Shown here in pieces: positions 56,642 to 64,000 of a DNA stretch of 64,000 nucleotides. The notes below the pieces were generated by a model that was given only the letters and a program-made list of their open reading frames with translations, did not search any database and was not told where the DNA came from. The stretch comes from Myxococcota bacterium (GTDB lineage: Bacteria; Myxococcota; JAJVIH01), in contig JAJVIH010000030.1 in the NCBI GenBank assembly GCA_022072125.1, positions 42,761-106,760 on the forward strand. The letters are read 5' to 3'. The position numbers and the translations under genes were made by a program. Position 1 is the first letter of the stretch, and each line of letters begins with the position of its first letter.

Positions 56642-57424
56642 TCATTCCTTCGGCACGGCGCGGATGATGGCCCGGCCTTCCTTGACCACGACCTTGAAGT
56701 CCAGTTCCTTGTCGCCGTACTTCTGGCGGAGTTGGGGCGCCTGTTTCTCCAGCGACCGGCGAACCGCGTCGGGCGACAATCCATCCACGCCTTCGCCGGT
56801 CTGCTTGCGCGCGATGACAAACGCCTTGAAGACGCGATCCAGTTTATCGCCCTGTAGTCCCAGGCCGTCATTGCCCGATGGCCCGGCGGCGTTGCCGCCT
56901 GCTGGCGGAGAGGACGGCCTGGATGCGGAAGCCGGCGCGGAAGCTCCGCCGCTTTTGCCGGCGCCCGCGAGCGCCGCTTCCTGACCCTGAGTCTTGATCA
57001 GGTCCTCCAGGAACTTGACCGCCTGCACATGGCTCATTCCCTGTTCCATGAGCATTCTGACTTTGTCCTGCTTGGCGCGTTCGTTGTCGCGCATCTTGGC
57101 CTTGTATACGTCGCGGAAATAGGTGCCTTCCTCTTTCTGCTTGAGGATGCGCTCCCAGTAATTGCGCAGGACATTGTAACGCGCCTTGAGGTTCTGGAAT
57201 TTGTACTTGATGCCGGTGTTGGCGATGTACTCGTTTTCCAGGTCGCGGATTTTCCGGCGGACATCGTCCTTGTAAAAGGAGGGCTCGGACTTCTCAATGC
57301 CAAGGAAGTACATTTCGTAACGGCGATGGGCTTCGTCAATGCGCTCCTGGAGATCATCCACCAAGCGGAGTATCTCGTTATTGCGCCGGAGATTGCCTTC
57401 CCCGATGGTTGGTTTTTTGGCCAT
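56642..57424 (-). CDS. Coiled-coil protein resembling a myxobacterial family
   Basis: A 260-residue soluble protein. Residues about 1-125 are charged helices with the segments SFYKDDVRRKIRDLENEYI, IKYKFQNLKARYNVLRNYWE and RILKQKEEGTYFRDV. From memory this pattern matches a family of Myxococcota proteins (MXAN_5187 C-terminal type), which should be checked. An Ala/Ser/Gly/Pro linker follows. The C-terminal 85 residues (DRVFKAFVIARKQTGEGVDG and KELDFKVVVKEGRAIIRAV) form a second domain with a sequence repeated in related proteins. There is no signal peptide. The gene stands alone. Confidence 0.7.
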   Translation of the reverse strand: MAKKPTIGEGNLRRNNEILRLVDDLQERIDEAHRRYEMYFLGIEKSEPSFYKDDVRRKIRDLENEYIANTGIKYKFQNLKARYNVLRNYWERILKQKEEGTYFRDVYKAKMRDNERAKQDKVRMLMEQGMSHVQAVKFLEDLIKTQGQEAALAGAGKSGGASAPASASRPSSPPAGGNAAGPSGNDGLGLQGDKLDRVFKAFVIARKQTGEGVDGLSPDAVRRSLEKQAPQLRQKYGDKELDFKVVVKEGRAIIRAVPKE

Positions 57425-57753
57425 CCCTTGGCTCCTGATTGCGCCGCCGCCTCCTGCTCCACCATCAACCCAATGATTATGAATCGGCCCCGGCCAAAGT
57501 CAATTGGACCCTTCCCAAACGGACAGGTGTTCCCCGGAGCCGGCGCCGCACGCTCACCGCTGTCATGATCACCGCCGCTTCACGCGGGTCCGCCCCCAAC
57601 CGGCGGGAATCCCGGCGCGGGCCGTGAATCAAAACGCGGAAACAGGTCCGTCATTCACCCATGCGCATGCGCCGCCGCGATGACATCAAGCCAATTCCTT
57701 TCCCCATTTCGCCGGAACATGGGGAAAAGCCATGGAAGCATTCCACTTTGTCT
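57425..57753. other. 329-base intergenic region with a hairpin
   Basis: It lies between the coiled-coil gene start and the 3' end of the small zinc-ribbon gene. A 9-base perfect inverted repeat (TTTCCCCAT / ATGGGGAAA, 57699-57727) lies downstream of the zinc-ribbon gene but lacks a T run. No gene or RNA is seen. Confidence 0.4.
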
Positions 57754-58068
57754 TTAATCCTTCCAGGGGAAGAAGCGGCGCAGAAACATCTTTTTTTTCC
57801 AGGCGGACAGGCGGCCTTCGTTGGCGAAAATACGGAACAACGCAACGCCCTTGTGGTCCTTCACCCCGGCGATGAAACAGTCATCCCCCGCGAGAGCCAT
57901 CGCCGCCCATAAATAAGACTCCGCCTCGGCCTTGGTGGAAAAAGGTTTCCAGATCCGGTGGCTCCACACTTGGCGGTGACAGTTGCTGCAAACCACGGGT
58001 TGCCCCCGCCCTTCCTCCTTCAACCCCCATGAACCGTGGCATTTGGGACAAATTTCTTGTGTATGCAT
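57754..58068 (-). CDS. Small zinc-ribbon protein
   Basis: A 104-residue protein. The N-terminus carries two CxxC pairs (EICPKCHGSWG and VVCSNCHRQVW), a zinc ribbon. The rest is a small helical domain (KAEAESYLWAAMALAGDDCF, DHKGVALFRIF) ending in a basic and aromatic tail (AWKKKMFLRRFFPWKD). The gene follows der by 36 bases on the same strand and may be the last gene of that operon. Its base composition is slightly more A/T-rich than neighbouring genes. No function can be assigned. Confidence 0.7.
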   Translation of the reverse strand: MHTQEICPKCHGSWGLKEEGRGQPVVCSNCHRQVWSHRIWKPFSTKAEAESYLWAAMALAGDDCFIAGVKDHKGVALFRIFANEGRLSAWKKKMFLRRFFPWKD

Positions 58069-58104
58069 ATATGTCCGTCAATAAACAACGGACACCAGTC
58101 TTTC

Positions 58105-59484
58105 TCACCCAATCGCCGTTCTTTCAGGGTTATCCGCCTGATAACGCGGTGCGTTCTTGGGCTTGAATACAACCTTGATTGGTGTGCCATCCAATCCGAA
58201 TTGCTTACGGATTGCATTAATCACATACCTTTCATAAGAAAAGTGAACCCCCTTTGGGTAATTGGTTTTAATTTGAAACACGGGCGGGTTCACCCCCACC
58301 TGCGCGGCGAAATACAGCTTAACCCGCCTGTCTTTGTAAAAGGAAGGCGGATGCTGCTGTTGAATGAGTTCAATCACCTTGTTCAACTCGCTGGTCTGAA
58401 TCACCCGTGACCGGTTTTCCAGCACCCTGCCCATTTCCTTCATCAGGGTGCGCAAGCCCTTTTTCTGCTGGGCGCTGCCGCGCAACACGGGCGCGTAATC
58501 GAGAAATTTCAGCTTGCGTTTGGTGTCCGCGATGAAATGCTTTTCGTTGACTCCCTCTGGCATGGCGTCCCATTTGTTGGCGAAGACAACCGCCGCCTTG
58601 CCCGCTTCGTGAATTCTGCCGGCGATGTGTTCATCCTGATCGGTCAGGCCCTGGGTGGCGTCGAACATCAATATGGCGGCGTCGGCGTATTCAATGGCCT
58701 GGAAGGCCCGCTGCACCGAGAAGACCTCCACGCTTTCCTTGATGCTGCGCTTGCGCCGGATGCCCGCGGTATCCACCAGGATGTACTCCCTGCCGCCGCT
58801 GGAGAAGGGGATTTCCACCGCGTCGCGGGTGGTGCCGGGGATGTCGCTGACGATCATCCGGGATGCGCCCGCCAACTGGTTGACCAGGGTGGATTTGCCT
58901 GCATTGGGCTTTCCCACCACGGCGATGCGGGGCGCGCCCTGCTCCGCTTCTCCGGCGTCTTCGCCCGGCGCGGAAGCCTGTCCGGATTTCTCCAGATTAT
59001 CCAGGATGAGATTGATCAGATCATCCACGCCGCGGCCATGCAGGGCGGAAATGGTGTGGACCTCGTCAAAACCCAGCCGGTGGAAGGCCATGGCGTCCAG
59101 TTCGTGGCTTTCGCCATCCACCTTGTTGGCGACGCAATACACATGCTTGTGGGCGCGCCTCAGAATCCGGGCCATGCTGGCGTCCAGGGGCAGCGGTTCG
59201 GATTGCCCGTCCAGCAGAAAGATGACCACGTGCGCCTGCTTCACCGCGCTTTCCACCTGGCGGTGAACCTCGGCGGGCAGAAAATCCCTCGCGCCGGGTT
59301 CATAGCCGCCCGTATCCACCAAGCGGAACATCCGGCCATCCTTCCAGCGGGCGACTCCCTCGTTGCGGTCGCGGGTCACCCCGGGCATGTCCTCCACGAT
59401 CGCCTTGCGGCGGCCAATCAGGCGGTTGAACAGGGTGGACTTGCCGCAATTGGGCCGTCCGACGATGGCGATGCAGGGGATCAT
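58105..59484 (-). CDS. der: Ribosome assembly GTPase Der (EngA)
   Basis: A 459-residue protein with two tandem GTPase domains and a C-terminal KH-like domain, the hallmark of Der. The first domain has GRPNCGKSTLFNRL and DTGGYEPG; the second has GKPNAGKSTLVNQL, DIPGTTRDA and FANKWD. The first G4 motif reads ANKVD. Der is essential for assembly of the 50S subunit. The gene overlaps era by four bases (ATGA), so the two assembly GTPases are made together. The last 30 residues are slightly A/T-rich at the DNA level. Confidence 0.97.
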   Translation of the reverse strand: MIPCIAIVGRPNCGKSTLFNRLIGRRKAIVEDMPGVTRDRNEGVARWKDGRMFRLVDTGGYEPGARDFLPAEVHRQVESAVKQAHVVIFLLDGQSEPLPLDASMARILRRAHKHVYCVANKVDGESHELDAMAFHRLGFDEVHTISALHGRGVDDLINLILDNLEKSGQASAPGEDAGEAEQGAPRIAVVGKPNAGKSTLVNQLAGASRMIVSDIPGTTRDAVEIPFSSGGREYILVDTAGIRRKRSIKESVEVFSVQRAFQAIEYADAAILMFDATQGLTDQDEHIAGRIHEAGKAAVVFANKWDAMPEGVNEKHFIADTKRKLKFLDYAPVLRGSAQQKKGLRTLMKEMGRVLENRSRVIQTSELNKVIELIQQQHPPSFYKDRRVKLYFAAQVGVNPPVFQIKTNYPKGVHFSYERYVINAIRKQFGLDGTPIKVVFKPKNAPRYQADNPERTAIG

Positions 59485-60488
59485 GTGGGCTCCAGATTTC
59501 CCAGTTCCTGCACCTTCCGGGAGTCGCGGGTCCAGTTTTCAGCGACGCGGACAGTCAGTTCGAGAAATACTTTTTTGGCGAAGAAGCGCTCCAGATCCAG
59601 GCGGGCCGCCTGGCCGATCTGTTTCAGCATCCGCCCGCCTTTGCCAATCACAATGCCTTTCTGGGATTCCCGTTCGATGGAGATCACCATCATCATGTGA
59701 ATCAGGCCGGGCTTGCTGGTTTCATCCCATTTCTCCACCTGCACGGCGGTGGAATAAGGAATTTCGCGTTCGAGGAAATGAAAAATCTTCTCGCGGACCA
59801 TCTCGGCGGCGAGGAAACGCTCGGCGCGATCGGTGAACATGTCCTCCGGAAAATGGGGGCCGGCCTCCGGCAACAGCGCGATGATTTCCTGTTCCAGGCG
59901 ATCCACCCCGTCCTCATGCAGGGCGCAAATGGGCACAATGGCGGCGAAGGGATGCTGCCGGCTGTAGAAATCAATCTGCGGGAGCAGAGACGCCGGGGTG
60001 TCCAGCGTGTCAATCTTGTTGATGGCGAGAATGGCCGGTTTCTCCTGGTTCTTCAGGCTTTTCAGGATGCCGGCGACAAGCGGCGACAGGGCGTTTGGTT
60101 CGTCGCCTTCCTGACCGGGCGAGGGCCGGACGTTCTTCCACGGCTCAACCATCACCAGCACCACATCGGCGTCGCCGATGGCCGACCAGGCCTCCAGCAC
60201 CATCATGCGGTTCATGATCTCCCCCTTGCGGGGTTTGTGAACGCCGGGAGTATCCACGTAGATGATCTGCGCGCGGGGCAGGGTCTTGATTCCCAGGATG
60301 CGGTTGCGGGTGGTCTGCGGCCTGGGCGAGACAATCGCCACCTTGTCGCCGACCAGGCGGTTCATCAGCGTGGATTTGCCGACATTGGGTTTACCGGCGA
60401 TGGCGACAAAACCACAACGGAATCCGGGGGGGACCGGCAAACCGGGGCCGATGACTGGAACAGAATCCGTGGAATTCGTATCGCTCAT
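59481..60488 (-). CDS. era: Ribosome assembly GTPase Era
   Basis: A 335-residue GTPase with a C-terminal KH domain that binds 16S rRNA and acts in 30S assembly. The motifs are GKPNVGKSTLMNRLVG (G1), RPQTTRNR (G2), DTPGVHKP (G3), NKID (G4) and ICALHEDG (G5). The KH domain has SQKGIVIGKGGRMLKQIG. The ATG at 60488 overlaps the stop of the upstream lipoprotein gene, and the frame before it is rejected. About 25 extra residues precede the G domain, and an acidic insertion (SPGQEGDEPN) is present near residue 130. The operon order is metX-like, lipoprotein, era, der. Confidence 0.96.
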   Translation of the reverse strand: MSDTNSTDSVPVIGPGLPVPPGFRCGFVAIAGKPNVGKSTLMNRLVGDKVAIVSPRPQTTRNRILGIKTLPRAQIIYVDTPGVHKPRKGEIMNRMMVLEAWSAIGDADVVLVMVEPWKNVRPSPGQEGDEPNALSPLVAGILKSLKNQEKPAILAINKIDTLDTPASLLPQIDFYSRQHPFAAIVPICALHEDGVDRLEQEIIALLPEAGPHFPEDMFTDRAERFLAAEMVREKIFHFLEREIPYSTAVQVEKWDETSKPGLIHMMMVISIERESQKGIVIGKGGRMLKQIGQAARLDLERFFAKKVFLELTVRVAENWTRDSRKVQELGNLEPT

Positions 60489-60955
60489 GGTGCTCCGGGC
60501 AGACAGGCCGGCAGATCGCCTCCGCCCGCGCAGGCTGTGGCCCTGGCGCAGGCGGAGTCTGGCGCATTCTCCGTGATGGTCAGCCAAGCCTGGTATTCTT
60601 CCTGATCTCCCGCGATGGCCAGCCCGTGTTCGTGGCGGATCACGCCGCAGGTCAGGGCGCGCCGGGCGTCCTCAAGACAGGTCCGGGCCAGCGCTTCGTC
60701 GTGGCGGATATGCCCCAGTTCCCACGCCCGGGCAAGGCGCTGGCATTCCACCCCGCGGATGGATTGGCAACTGCCTCCGGAAGTTCCGGTTTTCAGGCTG
60801 ATTTGCGGCGAGGCCAGTTGCTGTGGAGAAAGGCATCCGAATATCCGCTGACACCAGAGTTCCGTGCGCTCCCAGCACAGGTTGTCCGGGGCGGCCAGCG
60901 ATCCGCAGGCGCACAGGGCGGCGGCGGCGCACAACGGAATCCACTCAACCTTCAT
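60485..60955 (-). CDS. Small Cys-rich lipoprotein
   Basis: A 156-residue protein with a lipoprotein signal (ALCAC) and a short helical domain. Cysteines fall in spaced pairs (CWERTELWCQRIFGC, CQSIRGVECQRL, TCLEDARRALTC), suggesting disulfide-linked helices. A second lipoprotein at 62147-62458 carries the same CQR-x-x-x-C motif, so they look like paralogues. Its start overlaps the metX-like stop by eleven bases and its stop overlaps era by four, so it is locked into an otherwise housekeeping operon. The link to those genes is not known. Confidence 0.7.
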   Translation of the reverse strand: MKVEWIPLCAAAALCACGSLAAPDNLCWERTELWCQRIFGCLSPQQLASPQISLKTGTSGGSCQSIRGVECQRLARAWELGHIRHDEALARTCLEDARRALTCGVIRHEHGLAIAGDQEEYQAWLTITENAPDSACARATACAGGGDLPACLPGAP

Positions 60956-61982
60956 GCAGAAACGCACGCAGGTGGTGGGTCATGAAACCGGTTTCTTCCT
61001 CGAAAGCCAGGTGGCCCGAGTCGCCGGGAATGATTTCCAGCCGCACATCCACCCCGGCCTCGCGCAGGACAAATTCGGCTTCCCGGGCGAAATTGGGCGT
61101 CACCACCTTGTCGGTTTCGCCAGGCATCAACAGCACCGGACAACGGAACTCCGCGGCCCGGGGCTTCAGGTCGTAGCCGGCCACCGCGCGCGCCAGCTTG
61201 CCATAGGAGACCGGATGGAAGGTGCGGGCGAATTTGTCGCATTCTTCCGCCATGAACCGTTCCTTTTCGCCCGGCCCGGAACAGCGGCGTTCGAACCAGG
61301 CGTCCGTGAGGTAGGTTTCCATGGTGACCCGCCTCACCCGGCGCATGAAGCCGTCCATATCCAGCATGCGGCGGCGGCGGACGCTGGTTTCATCCAAGCC
61401 GCACAGCAACTGGTAATTCCACAACATCTGTTTGCGCGCCTGTCCGGAGATCCATAGCGGCGCCACCATGGACACCACCCGTCCCACGCGATCGGGAAAA
61501 TCCGCCGCCCATTGCTTGGCCATCATGCCGCCCATGGAGGGTCCCACCACGGCGTGCAGGCGCTCCACGCCCATGGCGTCGAGCATCACCGCCTGGGCGC
61601 GCACCATGTCCGCCAGGGTGATATCGGGAAAATCCAGACCCCAATCGCCGCGGGCCCCAGGTTTGCGGGCGGCCGGACCGCTGGATCCAAAACAGCTTCC
61701 AATGATGTTGGGGCTCAACACCGCGAATTCGCGGGTGTCAATCGCCAGACCCGGGCCGATGATATTGCTCCACCAGGCCTTGCGCTCAAAGCGTTCGCCG
61801 TCTCCCGCGGCATGGTGCGACATGGTGTAGCCGTGACAAATCAGAATGACGGGATGCCTGCCGGGCGTCAGTTCGCCATACTGCTCCAACGCGATTTCCA
61901 GCCCGGGAAGCTCCGCGCCGCTGTCCAGGCGGAACGTCTGGCCGCGCGGCAGCGGTTGAATGGTGTCGTGGATCGCCTTCAT
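60945..61982 (-). CDS. MetX-like alpha/beta hydrolase
   Basis: A 345-residue alpha/beta hydrolase of the homoserine O-acyltransferase superfamily. The nucleophile elbow is GPSMGGMMAKQW (Ser149), with a catalytic aspartate in GETDKVVTP and histidine in GDSGHLAF. HGYTMSHHAAG carries the oxyanion region. MetX enzymes acylate homoserine in methionine synthesis, but members of this family also act on other substrates, and I cannot choose. The ATG at 61982 suits the family N-terminus; a codon 30 bases upstream is possible. It is the first gene of a translationally coupled operon with era and der. Confidence 0.82.
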   Translation of the reverse strand: MKAIHDTIQPLPRGQTFRLDSGAELPGLEIALEQYGELTPGRHPVILICHGYTMSHHAAGDGERFERKAWWSNIIGPGLAIDTREFAVLSPNIIGSCFGSSGPAARKPGARGDWGLDFPDITLADMVRAQAVMLDAMGVERLHAVVGPSMGGMMAKQWAADFPDRVGRVVSMVAPLWISGQARKQMLWNYQLLCGLDETSVRRRRMLDMDGFMRRVRRVTMETYLTDAWFERRCSGPGEKERFMAEECDKFARTFHPVSYGKLARAVAGYDLKPRAAEFRCPVLLMPGETDKVVTPNFAREAEFVLREAGVDVRLEIIPGDSGHLAFEEETGFMTHHLRAFLHEG

Positions 61983-62146
61983 CGCCCGGCACCCTATCAC
62001 AGGGGCGCCCATTGCGGAACCGGACCGGGCTCCCCGCGATCATTCATCCGTCCGCGCCACCGGATTGTCACAATTCAGGCTTGGCCGGGATGGCGAAGAA
62101 TGATAGGCATCGCCGCCGTTTCACGGCCTTGTTCAAGGAGATGAAT

Positions 62147-62458
62147 ATGCGCCTTGTTCCCCTGTTGACGCTGATGGTTTGCGGAATCCTTCTGTCCGCG
62201 TGCGGCAGCGCCTTCACTGGTTATTGCCAGCGCGCCATTCAGTGTTCGGTTGAAGAACCTGGCAGCGCCGCCGGTTCCAACTTCAAGAATATGAGCATGG
62301 GAACCTGCGAAACATGGGCGGAAGAGCAGTACCGCGAAATCACCTCGAAGAACGCCGGGGCCGCTGACGAGGCGGCCGGCAAATGTTCCATGGAGAAAGC
62401 CTGCAAATTCACCGCCTGTTTTGATCAGGCGATGCGGGGAACGAATACCGGTTCCTGA
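62147..62458 (+). CDS. Small Cys-rich lipoprotein
   Basis: A 103-residue lipoprotein with the lipobox LSAC. It contains paired cysteines (GYCQRAIQC, TCETWAEEQY, KCSMEKACKFTAC), and shares the CQR-x-x-x-C core with the lipoprotein at 60485-60955. AAGGAG six bases before the second of two close ATGs fixes the start at 62147. It is transcribed away from the metX-like gene, so the two could share a control region. Function unknown. Confidence 0.72.
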   Translation: MRLVPLLTLMVCGILLSACGSAFTGYCQRAIQCSVEEPGSAAGSNFKNMSMGTCETWAEEQYREITSKNAGAADEAAGKCSMEKACKFTACFDQAMRGTNTGS

Positions 62459-62834
62459 TTTCCTCCCGGCCCTCCTGGTGAACGGTTGTTGGGCGGACCC
62501 GCCGCGTTCCCGCGCCGTCCCGCGCCGCCTCCTTTCGAGTACATGCCCAGAACCCAATCCTCCACGCTCTAGCGCCGGCCCCCACGCCGCAGGCCAGGCC
62601 GGAATTCGCGGATCCCCTTCCGCCGCCCATGCGCGATCCCGGGGGCCGGACGGGCCTCACCCCGGCCGGAAGCCGGGGTGAGGCCCGTCCGGCCCAACCA
62701 GGGGATCCGTGAGGGGTTTTCCGCCTTGGGGCCTTGCGCCACTGGGGTTCCATAGTTAAGGTGTCCGCCTTGAAACCGGACTCCAGCCTGGACTCCGATC
62801 CGCGGCGTGGGCCGCGATACAAGGTTTTGCCCAG
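62459..62834. other. 376-base intergenic region upstream of secA
   Basis: Apart from a long inverted repeat (separate entry) I see no gene or RNA. The GC-rich stretch at 62500-62600 has several short direct repeats (ggccgg, cgccgc) but no clear promoter. Confidence 0.45.
62609..62709. repeat. Long perfect inverted repeat nested in a second one
   Basis: Perfect 24-base arms lie at 62643-62666 and 62672-62695, separated by a 5-base loop. Outside them CGGATCCCC (62609-62617) pairs with GGGGATCCG (62701-62709). There is no T run, so it is not a classic terminator. It may be an extragenic palindromic element or end the lipoprotein transcript. Confidence 0.85.
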
Positions 62835-64000
62835 ATGATTCAGCGAATGATCGCATCCCTGTTCGGAACTTCCAATGAGCGGATGCTCAAGAAAATCCGC
62901 CCCATGGTCGAGCGGATCAACGCCCTGGAATCCAGCATCAAGCCGCTGACCGACGCCCAGCTTCAGGCCAAGACCCCCGAATTCCGCCAGCGCATCGAGA
63001 AGGGCGAAAAGCTCGATGATCTCCTGCCCGAGGCCTTCGCCGTCTGCCGCGAGGCCGGACGCCGCGTCCTCAACATGCGGCATTTTGATGTCCAGTTGAT
63101 CGGCGGCGCGGTGCTTCACTCGGGCCGCATCGCGGAAATGCGCACCGGCGAAGGCAAGACCTTGGTCGCCACCCTGGCCTGTTACCTCAACGCCCTGGAA
63201 GGCAAGGGCGTACATGTCGTCACCGTCAATGATTACCTGGCCCGCCGCGACGCCGAATGGATGGGACGCCTCTATAAATTCCTCGGCATGAGCGTGGGCG
63301 TGATTGTCCACGGCCTGTCGGATCGCCAGCGGCAGGAGGCGTATCGTTCCGACATCACCTACTGCTACAATTCGGAGTTGGGTTTCGATTTCCTCCGCGA
63401 CAACATGAAATTCCGGCTGGAGGATTACGTCCAGCGCGAACTCAACTTCGCCATCGTGGACGAAGTGGACTCCATTTTCATTGACGAGGCGCGCACGCCC
63501 CTGATCATTTCCGGCCAAGCGGAGGACGCCGCCGAGAAGTACCACAAGGTGGACGCCATCATTCCCCGGCTCAAGCCTTCGCCGTCGGCGGAAGAAGAAG
63601 AGCGGGAACTGGGCGACTACTGGGTGGATGAAAAATCCCGGCAGGTCATGATGACCGAGCGGGGCGTGGAGAAGGTCGAGCAGCTTCTGGGAGTGGAAAA
63701 TCTCTTCGACCCGGCGGAAATTGACACCCTGCACCATGTCAACAACGCCCTGAAGGCCCACACCCTGTTCCGCCGCGATGTCGAATACATCGTCCGCAAC
63801 GGCGAAGTGATGATCGTGGATGAGCACACGGGCCGCGTCATGCCGGGCCGCCGCTGGAGCGACGGGCTGCATCAGGCCATCGAGGCCAAGGAGCGCGTGC
63901 CCATCGAGCCCGAAAACCAGACGCTGGCGACGATCACGTTCCAGAATTTCTTCCGCATGTATAAAAAGCTGGGCGGCATGACCGGCACGGCGGCCACCGA
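62835..64000 (+). CDS. secA: Preprotein translocase ATPase SecA (5' part)
   Basis: Partial gene: 388 codons are present and the frame runs off the right edge. SecA is the ATPase motor that drives proteins through SecYEG. The Walker A is MRTGEGKT (residues 102-109). Typical SecA segments are [51 protein letters not shown] and MVERINALE near the start. The preprotein-binding region ([20 protein letters not shown], then [20 protein letters not shown]) and the start of the second helicase region ([20 protein letters not shown]) follow. The ATG at 62835 has AAGG upstream; an in-frame ATG 12 bases later is possible. This gene overlaps long non-coding frames on the other strand, which are shadows. 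Confidence 0.96.
   Translation, partial: MIQRMIASLFGTSNERMLKKIRPMVERINALESSIKPLTDAQLQAKTPEFRQRIEKGEKLDDLLPEAFAVCREAGRRVLNMRHFDVQLIGGAVLHSGRIAEMRTGEGKTLVATLACYLNALEGKGVHVVTVNDYLARRDAEWMGRLYKFLGMSVGVIVHGLSDRQRQEAYRSDITYCYNSELGFDFLRDNMKFRLEDYVQRELNFAIVDEVDSIFIDEARTPLIISGQAEDAAEKYHKVDAIIPRLKPSPSAEEEERELGDYWVDEKSRQVMMTERGVEKVEQLLGVENLFDPAEIDTLHHVNNALKAHTLFRRDVEYIVRNGEVMIVDEHTGRVMPGRRWSDGLHQAIEAKERVPIEPENQTLATITFQNFFRMYKKLGGMTGTAAT

Noticed and set aside
62409..63872. 487-codon open frame opposite secA
   Set aside because: The plus-strand frame is unmistakably SecA, so the antisense frame is a shadow.

Overview
The window is GC-rich, gene-dense DNA from an aerobic, diderm bacterium that looks like a member of the Myxococcota or a related deltaproteobacterial lineage. 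The evidence is lineage style rather than one marker gene: many Cys-rich lipoproteins with GETxxxCPxDC repeats, a secreted protein ending in a MYXO-CTERM-like Cys/TM/Arg tail, an FHA–DUF4388 (PATAN) protein, a TPR–Roadblock protein, a Hanks-type kinase and envelope TPR proteins. The exact phylum is inferred. No tRNA, rRNA, CRISPR array, insertion sequence or prophage was seen.

Layout. (1) 1-6989, minus strand: an envelope operon of two periplasmic TPR proteins and two secreted proteins that together carry six copies of one ~124-residue domain. (2) 7356-11847, minus: a multi-repeat secreted protein with a sorting-like tail, a small membrane protein, and a SixA phosphatase translationally coupled to a CHAD protein fused to a decayed Ppx/GppA-type HD region. 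(3) 12017-28099, minus: about 16 kb encoding a respiratory chain from quinol to oxygen. It has heme O/A synthesis (ctaA, ctaB), two SCO copper chaperones, alternative complex III (actA-F plus a small subunit) and an A2-type caa3 oxidase. (4) 28250-32170: a gamma-glutamyltransferase-family enzyme behind a large Cys-rich lipoprotein. (5) 32302-40149: a signalling patch (kinase, TPR–Roadblock, zinc ribbon, FHA–PATAN) that also holds hisD with an unusual acidic tail. (6) 40174-43282: two secreted lipoproteins. (7) 43560-45842: ahcY and two small membrane proteins. (8) 45971-51180, minus: the conserved rimP-nusA-ylxR-infB cluster. (9) 51470-55375, minus: a 2-oxoacid dehydrogenase (E1 alpha, E1 beta, E2) without an adjacent E3. 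(10) 55648-56589: a LuxI/FeeM-like acyltransferase fused to a cyclic-nucleotide-binding domain. (11) 56642-62458: a possibly lineage-restricted coiled-coil protein, then a coupled metX-like/lipoprotein/era/der operon. (12) 62835-64000: the 5' part of secA, behind a long perfect inverted repeat.

How the genes work together. Region 3 is the clearest functional unit: ACIII oxidises quinol and passes electrons to a cytochrome-c-fused oxidase, with heme and copper assembly factors upstream in the same direction. Regions 8, 11 and 12 are housekeeping (translation, ribosome assembly, secretion). The most novel-looking parts are the six-copy repeat family with its TPR partners, the CHAD/degenerate-HD fusion beside sixA, and the LuxI-like/cNMP fusion.
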